Source of the DNA: Amycolatopsis rubida
GTDB taxonomy: Bacteria; Actinomycetota; Actinomycetes; Mycobacteriales; Pseudonocardiaceae
Length of the DNA stretch: 64,000 nucleotides
Direction: 5' to 3'
Assembly (NCBI RefSeq): GCF_900115345.1
Contig: NZ_FOWC01000005.1
Location: 372,001-436,000 of the forward strand
Below the pieces are notes generated by a model. That model worked only from the letters and a program-made list of their open reading frames with translations, had not been told where the DNA came from and ran no database searches. The stretch's first letter is position 1. Every line of letters begins with the position of its first letter. Positions 17,113 to 25,844 of the stretch are shown one piece after another. A program made the position numbers and the translations under genes.

Positions 17113-17895
17113 GTGGGTCGGCCAAGCGGAGAACACACCGAGTCGGTTTTGATCACCGGAGCGGGATCGGGGCTCGGGCTGGGAACGGGATTGACGCTCG
17201 CGGCGCGCGGGCATCGGGTGTTCGCCACCGTCGAACGGGACGACCAGATCGAGCCGGCGCGGGCGGCGTTCGCCGAGCGCGGGCTGGCCGCGGAGGTCTT
17301 CCGGCTTGATCTGCTCGACCCGGCTGATCGCGAGGCAGCGGCGGCGCTCGACGCGTCGGTTCTGCTCAACAACGCCGGATTCGGTGCGGAAGGTCCGCTT
17401 CTGCGCACGGATTCCGCAGTGGTCCGGAAGACGTTCGAGGTCAACGTCTTCGGCACGCTCGAGCTGACGCGGCTGGTCTCCGATCGGCTCGTCGCCGCCG
17501 GGCGCGGCGGGCGGATCGTGTTCGTGACGTCGGTGGCCGGGCTGTTCGTCGCTCCTGGCGCGGGTCCGTACGGGGCCAGCAAGTTCGCTCTCGAAGCCAT
17601 GGCGCAGGCGGTCCGCCAGGAGCTGCGGCCGCACGGAATCGACGTCCGGGTCGTCGAGCCCGGGCCGTTTTCCACGGGGTTCAACGAAAAACTCGTCGAG
17701 AACGCGCCGGCCTCGGAGCACGACTTTTCGGATTTCCTCGCCATGCAACGCGATCCGGCGCCCGCGGTCGAGACGATCGCGCGGGTGGCGGTCGAGTCCG
17801 GGCCGTACCGGACGATCGTGCCGGGCGAGTTCGGCGCGATCGTGCGCGAGCAGCAAGATCGGCTGTGGGCCGAGACCGACCTGGCCGGCCCGTGA
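17113..17895 (+). CDS. Short-chain dehydrogenase/reductase
   Basis: A 260-residue NAD(P)-dependent classical SDR. It has the cofactor motif TGAGSGLGLGT near residue 14, the NNAG motif (LLNNAGFG), the catalytic Ser in VTSVAG, and YGASK (YxxxK). The C-terminal part carries EPGPFSTGF, as in SDRs acting on bulky hydroxy compounds. The substrate is not predictable. First gene of the cassette opposite the IclR regulator. GTG 17113 is preferred over the upstream TTG 17077 because the Rossmann fold begins directly after it. Confidence 0.88.
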   Translation: MGRPSGEHTESVLITGAGSGLGLGTGLTLAARGHRVFATVERDDQIEPARAAFAERGLAAEVFRLDLLDPADREAAAALDASVLLNNAGFGAEGPLLRTDSAVVRKTFEVNVFGTLELTRLVSDRLVAAGRGGRIVFVTSVAGLFVAPGAGPYGASKFALEAMAQAVRQELRPHGIDVRVVEPGPFSTGFNEKLVENAPASEHDFSDFLAMQRDPAPAVETIARVAVESGPYRTIVPGEFGAIVREQQDRLWAETDLAGP

Positions 17896-17941
17896 GAAAG
17901 TGCGGCCGGCGCGACGGAAAACAAGCACGAGACAGGAGCAC

Positions 17942-19054
17942 ATGACAGTGAAGATCGCGGTTCTCGGGGGCGGACACGGTTCCTGGGCCACGGTGGCGGA
18001 ACTCGCCGAGCACGGCCACGAAGTGCGCTGGTGGCGGCGGAACGCCGAGGCGCTGGAAGCGGTCCGCGCGACCGGAGCGGTGGGCGTCCGGGACTACCGA
18101 GGTTCCCGATCGGTGCCGGTGGGCGGCGGTGCCGGGGAGATCGACCCGGTGGCGGATCTCGCCGAGGCGGTGCGCGACGCGGCCCTGGTCGTGATCCCGC
18201 TGCCGTCGACCACGCACGACGACCTGGCTCCTCAGCTCGCCCCGCTGCTGACCGAGGGCCAGGTGGTGTTCCTGCCGCCGGGCACGTTCGGTTCGATGGT
18301 GTTCGCCAGGGCCGTGGCCGCGGCGGGCGGCAGCTCGGAGATCGCGTTCGCCGAAGCCGGGACGCTGCCCTACCTCGCGCGCCGGCACGGGGACGCGGAA
18401 GTGGCGATCAGCGGGTACGCGACCCGGCTGCCGACCGGGGTTTTCCCGCTTCGGCTGGCGGAAAGCGCGTTCCCGGCGCTGCGCGAGGCGTACCCGAGCG
18501 TCGAGGACGCGGGCGACGGGCTCAGCGGCGCGCTGATGAACGCGGGCCCGATCATCCACCCGCCGCTGATCACGATGAACGCCGGTCCGCTGGAGCATTT
18601 CGCCGCCTGGGACATCCACAACGAGGGAACGCAGCCGTCCATCCGCAGCGTCACCGACGCGCTGGACGCCGAGCGGGTCGCGCTGCGCGAGGCGTTCGGC
18701 TACGGCGCGCCGCACTTCCCGCTGGCCGATCACTACGCCGCCGACGGCGAGGAATGGATGTACGGCCGCTCGGCGCAGGAGAAGGTGACCGACAGCGGCG
18801 ACTGGCGCGAGAAGATCGACCTCCACCAGCATCGCTACATGGTGGAAGACACCCGGCTCGGGCTGTCGCTGCTGGTGTCCGCGGGCCGGTGGGCCGGAGT
18901 GCCGACACCGGTCGCGGAGGGCCTGCTGACCTTGGGTTCCGCCATCACCGGCCGCGACTTCTACGCCGAGGGCCGGACTTTCGAGAACCTCGGCCTGGCG
19001 GATCTCGACCGGGCCGGCCTGACGAAGCTGCTGCAGGACGGAGTCCAGCAGTGA
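17942..19054 (+). CDS. Octopine/nopaline dehydrogenase-fold NAD(P)-dependent oxidoreductase
   Basis: A 370-residue enzyme. The N-terminal Rossmann motif is KIAVLGGGHGSWATVAELAEHGHEV. The C-terminal domain carries MNAGPIIHPPLITMNAGP, the His-Pro motif typical of the octopine/lysopine dehydrogenase domain. Family members reductively couple an amino acid and a 2-oxo acid, or oxidise the product, but many bacterial members are uncharacterised. AGGAG lies 3 bases before the ATG. The next gene overlaps its stop, so the products probably act in sequence. Confidence 0.85.
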   Translation: MTVKIAVLGGGHGSWATVAELAEHGHEVRWWRRNAEALEAVRATGAVGVRDYRGSRSVPVGGGAGEIDPVADLAEAVRDAALVVIPLPSTTHDDLAPQLAPLLTEGQVVFLPPGTFGSMVFARAVAAAGGSSEIAFAEAGTLPYLARRHGDAEVAISGYATRLPTGVFPLRLAESAFPALREAYPSVEDAGDGLSGALMNAGPIIHPPLITMNAGPLEHFAAWDIHNEGTQPSIRSVTDALDAERVALREAFGYGAPHFPLADHYAADGEEWMYGRSAQEKVTDSGDWREKIDLHQHRYMVEDTRLGLSLLVSAGRWAGVPTPVAEGLLTLGSAITGRDFYAEGRTFENLGLADLDRAGLTKLLQDGVQQ

Positions 19055-20022
19055 TCGCCGTCGTCGGCGCCGGACGGATGGGCGAGGGCATCGCACTGGC
19101 CTTCCTCGCGGCGGGACGCCCGGTGCTGCTCGCGGACGTCAAGGACCGCACCGAGGAAGAACGCCAGCTCCGGCGCGACGAAATCCGCGAACGCCTCGCC
19201 GACCGGCTGCGCGCGATGTCCGGCCACGCGGACGCGCTGGAAAGCCTGACGATGGGCGACCGTTCGGCGAAGGAACTCGCGGACGCGACCGTGGTGTTCG
19301 AGGCCGTGCCGGAAGTCATGGACGTCAAGCGCGAGGTGTTCGGCTGGCTCGGCTCGCAGGTGCCGGAATCGGCGGTGCTGGCCTCGACGACGTCGACCTT
19401 CCTGGTCACGCAGATCGCGGAACTCGCCGGACGGCCGGAGCGGGTCGTCAACGCGCACTGGCTCAACCCGGCCGAGCTGATGCCGCTGGTCGAGGTCAGC
19501 CGGAGCGACGCCACCGACCCGGCCGCGGTCGACCGGCTCGTGGAACTGCTGCGCGAAATCGGCAAGGTGCCGGTGGTGTGCGGGCCCGCCGCCGGATACA
19601 TCGTGCCGCGGCTGCAGGCGCTGCTGATGAACGAGGCCGCGCGGATGGTCGAGGAAGGGGTGGCCGGAGCCGCCGAGATCGACCTCGCGGTCCGCGCCGG
19701 GCTCGGGCCGCGGTTTTCGGTGCTGGGCCCGCTGGAATTCATCGACTGGGGCGGCGGGGACATCCTGTACTACGCCTCGCGCTACCTGACCGGCGAACTC
19801 GGCGAGCGGTTCCAGGCGCCCGCGGTCGTCGAGGAGAACATGACCGGGCAGCGGCGCGGTCTCCAGGACGGGGCCGGCTTCTACCGCTTCGACTCGGCCG
19901 GGGTGCCGGATTACCGGGCGGCGCGAATGCGGGAGTTCGAGGAGATCTTCCGGCTGCGGGAACCGCATTTGCGGGACGGGACGCCGGTTCCGGTGCGGCC
20001 GGAAGACGATTCGGCGGAGTGA
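19051..20022 (+). CDS. 3-hydroxyacyl-CoA dehydrogenase-family oxidoreductase
   Basis: A 323-residue NAD-dependent enzyme of the 3-hydroxyacyl-CoA / L-gulonate / carnitine dehydrogenase superfamily. The Rossmann motif IAVVGAGRMGEGIALAFLAAG starts at residue 2. ASTTSTFLVTQIAE and NAHWLNPAELMPLVEV follow (the catalytic His is in NAHWLNP). The C-terminal helical domain contains NEAARMVEEGVA. It lacks an enoyl-CoA hydratase half, so small hydroxy acids or carnitine-like compounds are as likely as acyl-CoA. GTGA overlap with the preceding gene. Confidence 0.87.
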   Translation: MIAVVGAGRMGEGIALAFLAAGRPVLLADVKDRTEEERQLRRDEIRERLADRLRAMSGHADALESLTMGDRSAKELADATVVFEAVPEVMDVKREVFGWLGSQVPESAVLASTTSTFLVTQIAELAGRPERVVNAHWLNPAELMPLVEVSRSDATDPAAVDRLVELLREIGKVPVVCGPAAGYIVPRLQALLMNEAARMVEEGVAGAAEIDLAVRAGLGPRFSVLGPLEFIDWGGGDILYYASRYLTGELGERFQAPAVVEENMTGQRRGLQDGAGFYRFDSAGVPDYRAARMREFEEIFRLREPHLRDGTPVPVRPEDDSAE

Positions 20023-20056
20023 TTCTCCGGCGGCCGCGGGTTCCGGCCCGCGGCCG

Positions 20057-21048
20057 TCAGCACTCCTTGAGCCATCCAGCCGCTTGGCCGGTGCGCGGAT
20101 GGACTTCGCCCAGCACTGCTTTGAGCCCGGATACCACGGATTCCAGCTCTGTCGCGACGGCCGCCCGGTCGTCTCGTCGGGCCGCGACTCGGGCCAGTGT
20201 CGCGCGAAGGCCGAGTATCACCGGGTGTCCCGCCGGCCAGCACGGTCCGCGCGGAGTGCTCGGCTTCGTCCGGATTGCCGCTCTCCACGCAGGCTCGCGC
20301 GAGGGTACTGCGCAGGAGCAGCGCGTTTCGGCCTCGCTCTTCGCCCAGGATCTGGCGGAGCAGGTCGGCTGCCTCGGGGGCTTGCCCAGCCTTCAGGAGA
20401 ACGGTCGCCAAGCACTCCCCCAGCCCTGGCCGCTTCTCGACCAGCTCGCCCAACGGAGCGATCGCGGGCTCCGGATCCCCGGTTTCGGCTTGCACCACCA
20501 AGAGGAGTCCGCGAACCGCGTCTCGTTGCTCGCCGGTCTCGCAGAGCGCATCCTCGTCTGACAGCCACTGTGCGGCCGCTTCGTACCGGGCCAGCGCGCG
20601 CAGCGGGGCAGTCTTCCGGCGTCGTCCAGGTTGTGCCGGACCGAGTTCGGCCGTGCAGTAGTCGAGGCAAGCGGCCAGCACCGCCAGCGCATCGTCTTGA
20701 ACGTCGCGGGCTGGCGCGCCCCAGGTTTCCTCGAACACCTCCGCGGTGCGTTCCAGCAGCGGGATCGCCTCTACCGGACGCCCCTGCGCCGTCTGGCAAC
20801 ACGCCAGATTCGCCCACGCGGAAAGAGTGTTCGGCTCACGTGGGGCCGAAGGCATCGGTCAACGCGGGCACGAGGTCCGCGTAGTGCTGTTCCGCGGCTG
20901 ACCAGTCCTCGTTCTTGAGCAGCAATTGACCCAGCAAGAGCCGTCGACGCAGGTTCGGCACGCTCTTCGGGTTACGCGCTTTCGCCACGGCGGCCCGCGG
21001 CGCGGCGACCTCACCGGCCGGCTCCGGCTTCGCGCGGAAGAATCCCAC
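20057..21048 (-). pseudogene. TPR-repeat protein broken by two single-base insertions
   Basis: Paralogue of the next minus-strand gene. The N-terminal part (GFFRAKPEPAGE to ALTDAFGPT) stops at a TGA near 20838. The frame continues one base over with EPNTLSAWANLACCQTAQG, matching the paralogue's HPGTLGAWLNLATAKAALG. A second shift near 20228 restores LGLRATLARVAARRDD and the end AAGWLKEC, matching LGFRATLARAARERG and VAGWLKKD. Each is repaired by removing one base, and the repaired protein would have about 329 residues against 353. This is either a decayed gene or two sequencing errors. It would have been a soluble tetratricopeptide protein. Confidence 0.8.
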
Positions 21049-21073
21049 CTGGACAGTCTGCCCGCCCAGCGGT

Positions 21074-22135
21074 TCAGTCCTTCTTCAGCCACCCGGCGAC
21101 TTCGACAACATCCGGATGCTTCGGCCCGAACACCTCGGTCAACCCCGCCGCGACCGCCTCCAGCTCCCGATCCGCCTCCGCGTCCCGGCCGCGTTCCCGG
21201 GCGGCCCGCGCCAGCGTCGCCCGAAAACCGAGCTTCAGCGGATGTCCCGCTGGCAGGCCCTCGGCCGACACGAGTTCCCTCGCCAGCGTCTCCGCCGCGT
21301 CGAGCTGACCGCTTTCCAGGTACGCGCGGGCCAATTCCCCGGCCGGGCCCCAGTGCCGCGCGGCCGGTTGCGCGGACAGCACGGCGCGGTACAGCTCCGC
21401 CGCTTCCGCGGGTTCCCCGGCGCGCAGCAGCACCGCGGCGAGCACCTCGACGAACTCCGGCGTGCGGTACTGCTCGGCGAGTTCCCTCGCCTTGTGCCGG
21501 ACGATCTTCGCGTCCCCGGATTCGGCTCTGATGAGCAAGTCGACCGCACGCGCGCTGTCGCGTTCGTAGTCGTTGCGCGGCTTGCGGTTCAAACCTCCGT
21601 TCAGGCTGCTGGCCTCGCCGAATCGGCCCAGCGTCCGCAGCACGTTCACCTTCCGGCGAGCGCCCGCGATGGTCAGTTCGTGGTACTCGCCGAACTTGTC
21701 CACGCACGCCTTCAGGTGCCGGCCGAGCACGTCCAGCGCCTCGTCGTACTCTCCGGACAGCGAGTACATCTCCGACAGCAGCAGCTGTGCCTGCATCGTG
21801 GCCGGGTCGTCGCGACTAACGGCCTCGTAGATGTCCACTGTGGACTCCATGAGGTGCACCGCGTCCTCGATCTCGCCCAACGCGGCCTTCGCCGTCGCCA
21901 GGTTCAGCCACGCGCCGAGCGTGCCCGGGTGCTGTTCGCCTTCGACGCGGACCTGGGCGTCGGCGAGTTCGGTGTAGTGCTCCTCCGCCGCGGGCCAGTC
22001 GCCCGTTTCCACCAGGAGGATGCCGAGCCGGTGCCGCAGCGCGAGGTTTTCCGGGAGGTCCGGGTCCGCGGCTTTCGCCAGTTTTTTGCGCAACCGCGCC
22101 ATTTCAGTCGCCGGGTTCGCCCGGAAAAGCGCCAT
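21074..22135 (-). CDS. Tetratricopeptide-repeat protein
   Basis: A 353-residue soluble protein of about eight TPR-like helical pairs (for example WPAAEEHYTELADAQ and GEYDEALDVLGRHLKACVD), with no catalytic domain. Such proteins act as interaction scaffolds. The partner is unknown. ATG 22135 is chosen because the paralogue starts with a similar sequence (xFRAxP). It diverges from fadA across 161 bp holding a perfect palindrome at 22234-22249. The broken paralogue lies 25 bases downstream, so this is a tandem duplication. Confidence 0.8.
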   Translation of the reverse strand: MALFRANPATEMARLRKKLAKAADPDLPENLALRHRLGILLVETGDWPAAEEHYTELADAQVRVEGEQHPGTLGAWLNLATAKAALGEIEDAVHLMESTVDIYEAVSRDDPATMQAQLLLSEMYSLSGEYDEALDVLGRHLKACVDKFGEYHELTIAGARRKVNVLRTLGRFGEASSLNGGLNRKPRNDYERDSARAVDLLIRAESGDAKIVRHKARELAEQYRTPEFVEVLAAVLLRAGEPAEAAELYRAVLSAQPAARHWGPAGELARAYLESGQLDAAETLARELVSAEGLPAGHPLKLGFRATLARAARERGRDAEADRELEAVAAGLTEVFGPKHPDVVEVAGWLKKD

Positions 22136-22233
22136 TGCCGTCCCCCGTCCGGTCGGTGCGTTCCCGCCAGTGTGCCGCACGCCACAAGAACCCGGGAGTG
22201 TGCCGTCCCCCACTCGACCGGGCCACTGCACTG

Positions 22234-22249
22234 GTTACCCACGGGTAAC
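22234..22249. promoter_or_regulatory. Palindromic operator candidate upstream of fadA-fadB
   Basis: GTTACCCACGGGTAAC: two perfect 7-bp arms around AC. It lies 47 bases before the fadA start in the shared region with the divergent TPR gene, with a TAGGGT -10-like box just after it. The size and symmetry suit a TetR- or FadR-type repressor of fatty-acid oxidation (inference). Confidence 0.5.
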
Positions 22250-22296
22250 AAGGGCTAGGGTGCGGGACAGGAACACTCTCGACTTCAGGAGCATTC

Positions 22297-23541
22297 GTGG
22301 CCGCACCAGCAACGCCGCCGCTCGCGCCCACCGCGCGAGGGGTGCGCAATGTCGTCTTCGTCGAAGGGGTACGCACGCCCTTCGGCAAGGCGGGCGACAA
22401 GGGCATGTACGCCGGGACCCGGGCGGACGACCTCGTCGTCAACGCCATCCGCGAGCTGCTGCGGCGGCATCCGGAGCTGCCGCCCGAGCGCGTGGACGAG
22501 GTGGCGATCGCCGCGACGACGCAGATCGGCGACCAGGGCCTGACCATCGGCCGCACCGCCGCGCTGCTCGCCGGGCTGCCGAAGTCCGTGCCGGGCTTCG
22601 CGATCGACCGGATGTGCGCGGGCGCGATGACCGCGGTGACCACCACCGCGAGCGGCATCGGCTTCGGCGCGTACGACATCGCCATCGCCGGCGGCGTCGA
22701 GCACATGGGCCGCCACCCGATGGGCGAGGGCGTCGACCCGAACCCGCGGATCGTCGCGGACAAGCTGGTCGACCCGACCGCGCTCGTGATGGGCCAGACC
22801 GCGGAGAACCTGCACGACCGCTTCCCGGAGATCACCAAGGAGCGCACCGACGCGTTCGCCGCGCGCAGCCAGGAGCGCTACGCCGAGGCCGTGAAGACCG
22901 GCAAGATCGGGCCGGAGCTGGTTCCGGTCGCCACGCGCGACAAGGAACTCGGCTGGGGCCTCGCGACCGAGGACGAGCCGCCGCGTCCGGGCACGACCGT
23001 CGAGCAGCTGGCGAAGCTGAAGACGCCGTTCCGCCCGCACGGCCGGATCACCGCGGGCAACGCGGCCGGTCTCAACGACGGCGCCACCGCGGCGATCCTC
23101 GCCGACGAGGACACCGCGCGCGAGCTGGGCCTGCCGATCGGAATGCGGCTGGTCGGCTACTCGTTCGCGGGCGTCGAGCCGGAGGTGATGGGCATCGGCC
23201 CGGTGCCGGCCACCGAGAAGCTGTTCCAGCGCACCGGTCTGTCCATCGAGGACATCGGACTGTTCGAGATCAACGAGGCGTTCGCGGTACAGGTGCTCGC
23301 CTTCCTCGACCACTTCGGCATCGCCGACGACGACCCCCGGGTCAACCAGTGGGGCGGCGCGATCGCGTGCGGGCACCCGCTGGCCTCCTCCGGCGTGCGG
23401 CTGATGACCCAGCTGGCGCGCCAGTTCGCCGAGCGCCCCGACGTGCGCTACGGCCTCACCACGATGTGCATCGGCATCGGCATGGGCGGCACCGTGATCT
23501 GGGAAAACCCGGCCTACAACGGCTCTGAGGGGGCGAAGTAA
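22297..23541 (+). CDS. fadA: Acetyl-CoA acyltransferase (thiolase), fatty-acid oxidation
   Basis: A 414-residue thiolase that cleaves 3-ketoacyl-CoA in beta-oxidation; cytoplasmic. The nucleophilic Cys is in DRMCAGAMTA near residue 109. NEAFA, GHPLASSG (catalytic His) and MCIGIGMGG (second Cys) are also present. The GTG start has AGGAG 6 bases upstream. Its stop overlaps the fadB start (TAATG), so the two subunits are translationally coupled and probably form the trifunctional-type complex. Confidence 0.93.
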   Translation: MAAPATPPLAPTARGVRNVVFVEGVRTPFGKAGDKGMYAGTRADDLVVNAIRELLRRHPELPPERVDEVAIAATTQIGDQGLTIGRTAALLAGLPKSVPGFAIDRMCAGAMTAVTTTASGIGFGAYDIAIAGGVEHMGRHPMGEGVDPNPRIVADKLVDPTALVMGQTAENLHDRFPEITKERTDAFAARSQERYAEAVKTGKIGPELVPVATRDKELGWGLATEDEPPRPGTTVEQLAKLKTPFRPHGRITAGNAAGLNDGATAAILADEDTARELGLPIGMRLVGYSFAGVEPEVMGIGPVPATEKLFQRTGLSIEDIGLFEINEAFAVQVLAFLDHFGIADDDPRVNQWGGAIACGHPLASSGVRLMTQLARQFAERPDVRYGLTTMCIGIGMGGTVIWENPAYNGSEGAK

Positions 23542-25649
23542 TGACTTTCACCGCTGAAGCGGCGAAGGCCGCGTTCCCGGACGAGGTCGTGACGAACGCG
23601 GTCACCAACCTGGTGAAGGTGCCCGGGCTGGACAAGCCGGTCGCACTGATCACGCTGGACAACGGCCACGACCACACCCGGCCGAACACCTTCGGCCCGC
23701 AGGGTCTGGTGTCGCTGAACTCCGCGCTGGACAAGGCGTTCGCCGCCGAGCCCGCCGCGATCGCGGTCACCGGCAAGCCGTTCATTTTCGCCGTCGGCGC
23801 GGACCTTTCCGGCGTCGAGGCGGTGTCGGACCCGAAGCTGGCGCGGGAGATCGCCCAGACCGGGCACGACGTGTTCCGCAGGCTCACCGAGTCGAAGATC
23901 CCGACGTTCGGGTTCGTCAACGGGGCGGTGATGGGCGGCGGGCTCGAACTCGCGCTGTCCTGCCACTACCGGACGCTGTCGGAGAACACCGCGGCGATCG
24001 CCTTCCCCGAGGTGTTCCTCGGCCTGTTCCCGGGCTGGGGCGGCACACAGCTGCTGCCGAACCTGATCGGCCCGGACGCCGCTGTCACCGTGATCATCGA
24101 GAACGCGTTGGCGCAGAACAAGATGCTGAACGTGCGCAAGGCCGCCGAACTCGGCATCGTCGACGAGGTCTTCGGTTCCGCGGACTATCTGGAGCAGTCG
24201 CTGCTGTGGCTGGCGAAGGTGGTCAACGGCGAGATCACCCCCGCTCGCCGGGAAATCGACCGCGGCACGGAGTGGGACGCGGCGATCGCACGCGCCAAGT
24301 CTATCGTGGACGGTCGCACGCACGGTGCGTCGCCGGGCGCGACCAAGGCCGTCGAACTGCTGGAGCTGGCACGGGAGAACGATCTCGACCGCGGGTACGC
24401 GGCGGAGACCGACGGGCTCGCCGAGCTGCTGATGTCGGACGTGCTGCGCGCCGGGCTGTACTCGTTCAATCTGGTCAACAAGCGGGCGAAGCGGCCGGCC
24501 GGCGCGCCGGACAAGTCGTTGGCGCGCAAGGTGAACAAGGTCGGCATCGTCGGCGCGGGCCTGATGGCCAGCCAGCTGGCGCTGCTGTTCGTGCGCCGCC
24601 TCAAGGTGCCGGTGGTGCTCACCGACGTCGACCAGGCGCGGATCGACAAGGGCGTGGGCTATGTCCACGAGGAGATCGACAAGCTGCTGGCCCGCAAGCG
24701 CGTGTCCCCGGACGGCGCGAACCGGCTGAAGGCACTCGTCACCGGCTCGCTCGACAAGGCCGCGTTCGCCGACGCGGACTTCGTGATCGAGGCCGTTTTC
24801 GAAGAGCTGGGCGTGAAGCAGCAGGTGTTCGCCGAGCTGGAGCAGCACGTCTCCGCCGAGGCGATCCTGGCCACGAACACCTCGTCGCTGTCCATCACCG
24901 CGATGGCCTCGAAGCTGCGGCACCCGGAGCGCGTGGTCGGCTTCCACTTCTTCAACCCGGTGGCCGTGCTGCCGCTGCTGGAGATCGTGCGCGGCGAGAA
25001 GACCGACGACGCGGCGCTGGCGACCGCGTTCTCGGTCGGCAAGCAGCTGAAGAAGTCGAGCGTGCTGGTGAAGGACGCGACGGCGTTCGTCGTGAACCGG
25101 CTGCTGCTGCGCTTCCTCGGCGAGGTGCTGGTGGCCGTGGACGAGGGCACGCCGTTCGAGGTGGCCGACTCCGCGCTGGAGCCGCTCGGCCTGCCGATGT
25201 CGCCGCTGAACCTGATGCAGCTCGTCGGCCCGGCCATCGCGCTGCACGTCGGCGAGACGCTGCACGGCTCGTTCCCGGACCGCTTCACCGTGAGCGAGAA
25301 CCTGGACAAGTTCGTGAAGGCGGGCAAGAAGGGCGTCTGGACCTGGGACGCGAGCGGCACGCCGTCGGTCGACCCGGAGGTCGCCGAACTGTGGACGCAG
25401 GGCGACCGGCCCTCCACTGCCGAGCAGGTCCGCGACCGCGCGCTGAACGCGATCGCCGAAGAGGTCCGGATCATGCTCGACGAGGGCGTGGTCGCGGAGG
25501 CCCAGGACATCGACCTGTGCCTGATCCTCGGCGCGGGCTGGCCGTTCTGGCTGGGCGGCATCACGCCGTACCTCGACCGGGCCGGCGTGTCGGAGCGGGT
25601 CAACGGCAAGCCGTTCCTGTCCCGGGGCGTCGCTTCGGTTCCGGCGTAA
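23541..25649 (+). CDS. fadB: Fatty-acid oxidation complex, enoyl-CoA hydratase / 3-hydroxyacyl-CoA dehydrogenase
   Basis: A two-domain 702-residue enzyme. The N-terminal crotonase half (residues about 1-200) has the oxyanion-hole stretches FIFAVGADLSGVE and NGAVMGGGLELALSCHYR. From about residue 332 the NAD-binding part starts KVGIVGAGLMASQLALLF, followed by FFNPVAVLPLLEIVRG and ATAFVVNRLLLRFLGE. It hydrates enoyl-CoA and oxidises the 3-hydroxyacyl-CoA for the thiolase FadA. A hairpin terminator follows 10 bases after the stop. Confidence 0.93.
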   Translation: MTFTAEAAKAAFPDEVVTNAVTNLVKVPGLDKPVALITLDNGHDHTRPNTFGPQGLVSLNSALDKAFAAEPAAIAVTGKPFIFAVGADLSGVEAVSDPKLAREIAQTGHDVFRRLTESKIPTFGFVNGAVMGGGLELALSCHYRTLSENTAAIAFPEVFLGLFPGWGGTQLLPNLIGPDAAVTVIIENALAQNKMLNVRKAAELGIVDEVFGSADYLEQSLLWLAKVVNGEITPARREIDRGTEWDAAIARAKSIVDGRTHGASPGATKAVELLELARENDLDRGYAAETDGLAELLMSDVLRAGLYSFNLVNKRAKRPAGAPDKSLARKVNKVGIVGAGLMASQLALLFVRRLKVPVVLTDVDQARIDKGVGYVHEEIDKLLARKRVSPDGANRLKALVTGSLDKAAFADADFVIEAVFEELGVKQQVFAELEQHVSAEAILATNTSSLSITAMASKLRHPERVVGFHFFNPVAVLPLLEIVRGEKTDDAALATAFSVGKQLKKSSVLVKDATAFVVNRLLLRFLGEVLVAVDEGTPFEVADSALEPLGLPMSPLNLMQLVGPAIALHVGETLHGSFPDRFTVSENLDKFVKAGKKGVWTWDASGTPSVDPEVAELWTQGDRPSTAEQVRDRALNAIAEEVRIMLDEGVVAEAQDIDLCLILGAGWPFWLGGITPYLDRAGVSERVNGKPFLSRGVASVPA

Positions 25650-25658
25650 CGCCTTGGC

Positions 25659-25689
25659 GGAGCCGCTCTGTTTCGCGCAGGGCGGCTCC
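25659..25689 (+). terminator. Hairpin after fadB
   Basis: Arms GGAGCCGC (25659-25666) and GCGGCTCC (25682-25689) around a 15-base loop, just after the fadB stop. There is no T run. Confidence 0.55.
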
Positions 25690-25844
25690 CCCGTGAACCC
25701 GGACGGTGCCGGCCGTCTCGGATTCTTCAAACGCGGACCTGGCCGGCGCCGTCGCCGCCGGGGCCCCGGCACTGGCCTCGATCTGGGGCTCGGCCTAGGG
25801 ATCGATCTCGACTGGCTGTTCGCCGCCGCTGCCAGTGGGTCGTC

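Noticed and set aside
16297-17991. A 564-codon version of the IclR regulator
   Set aside because: The extra N-terminal part is antisense to the SDR gene. The helix-turn-helix begins just after the ATG at 17061.
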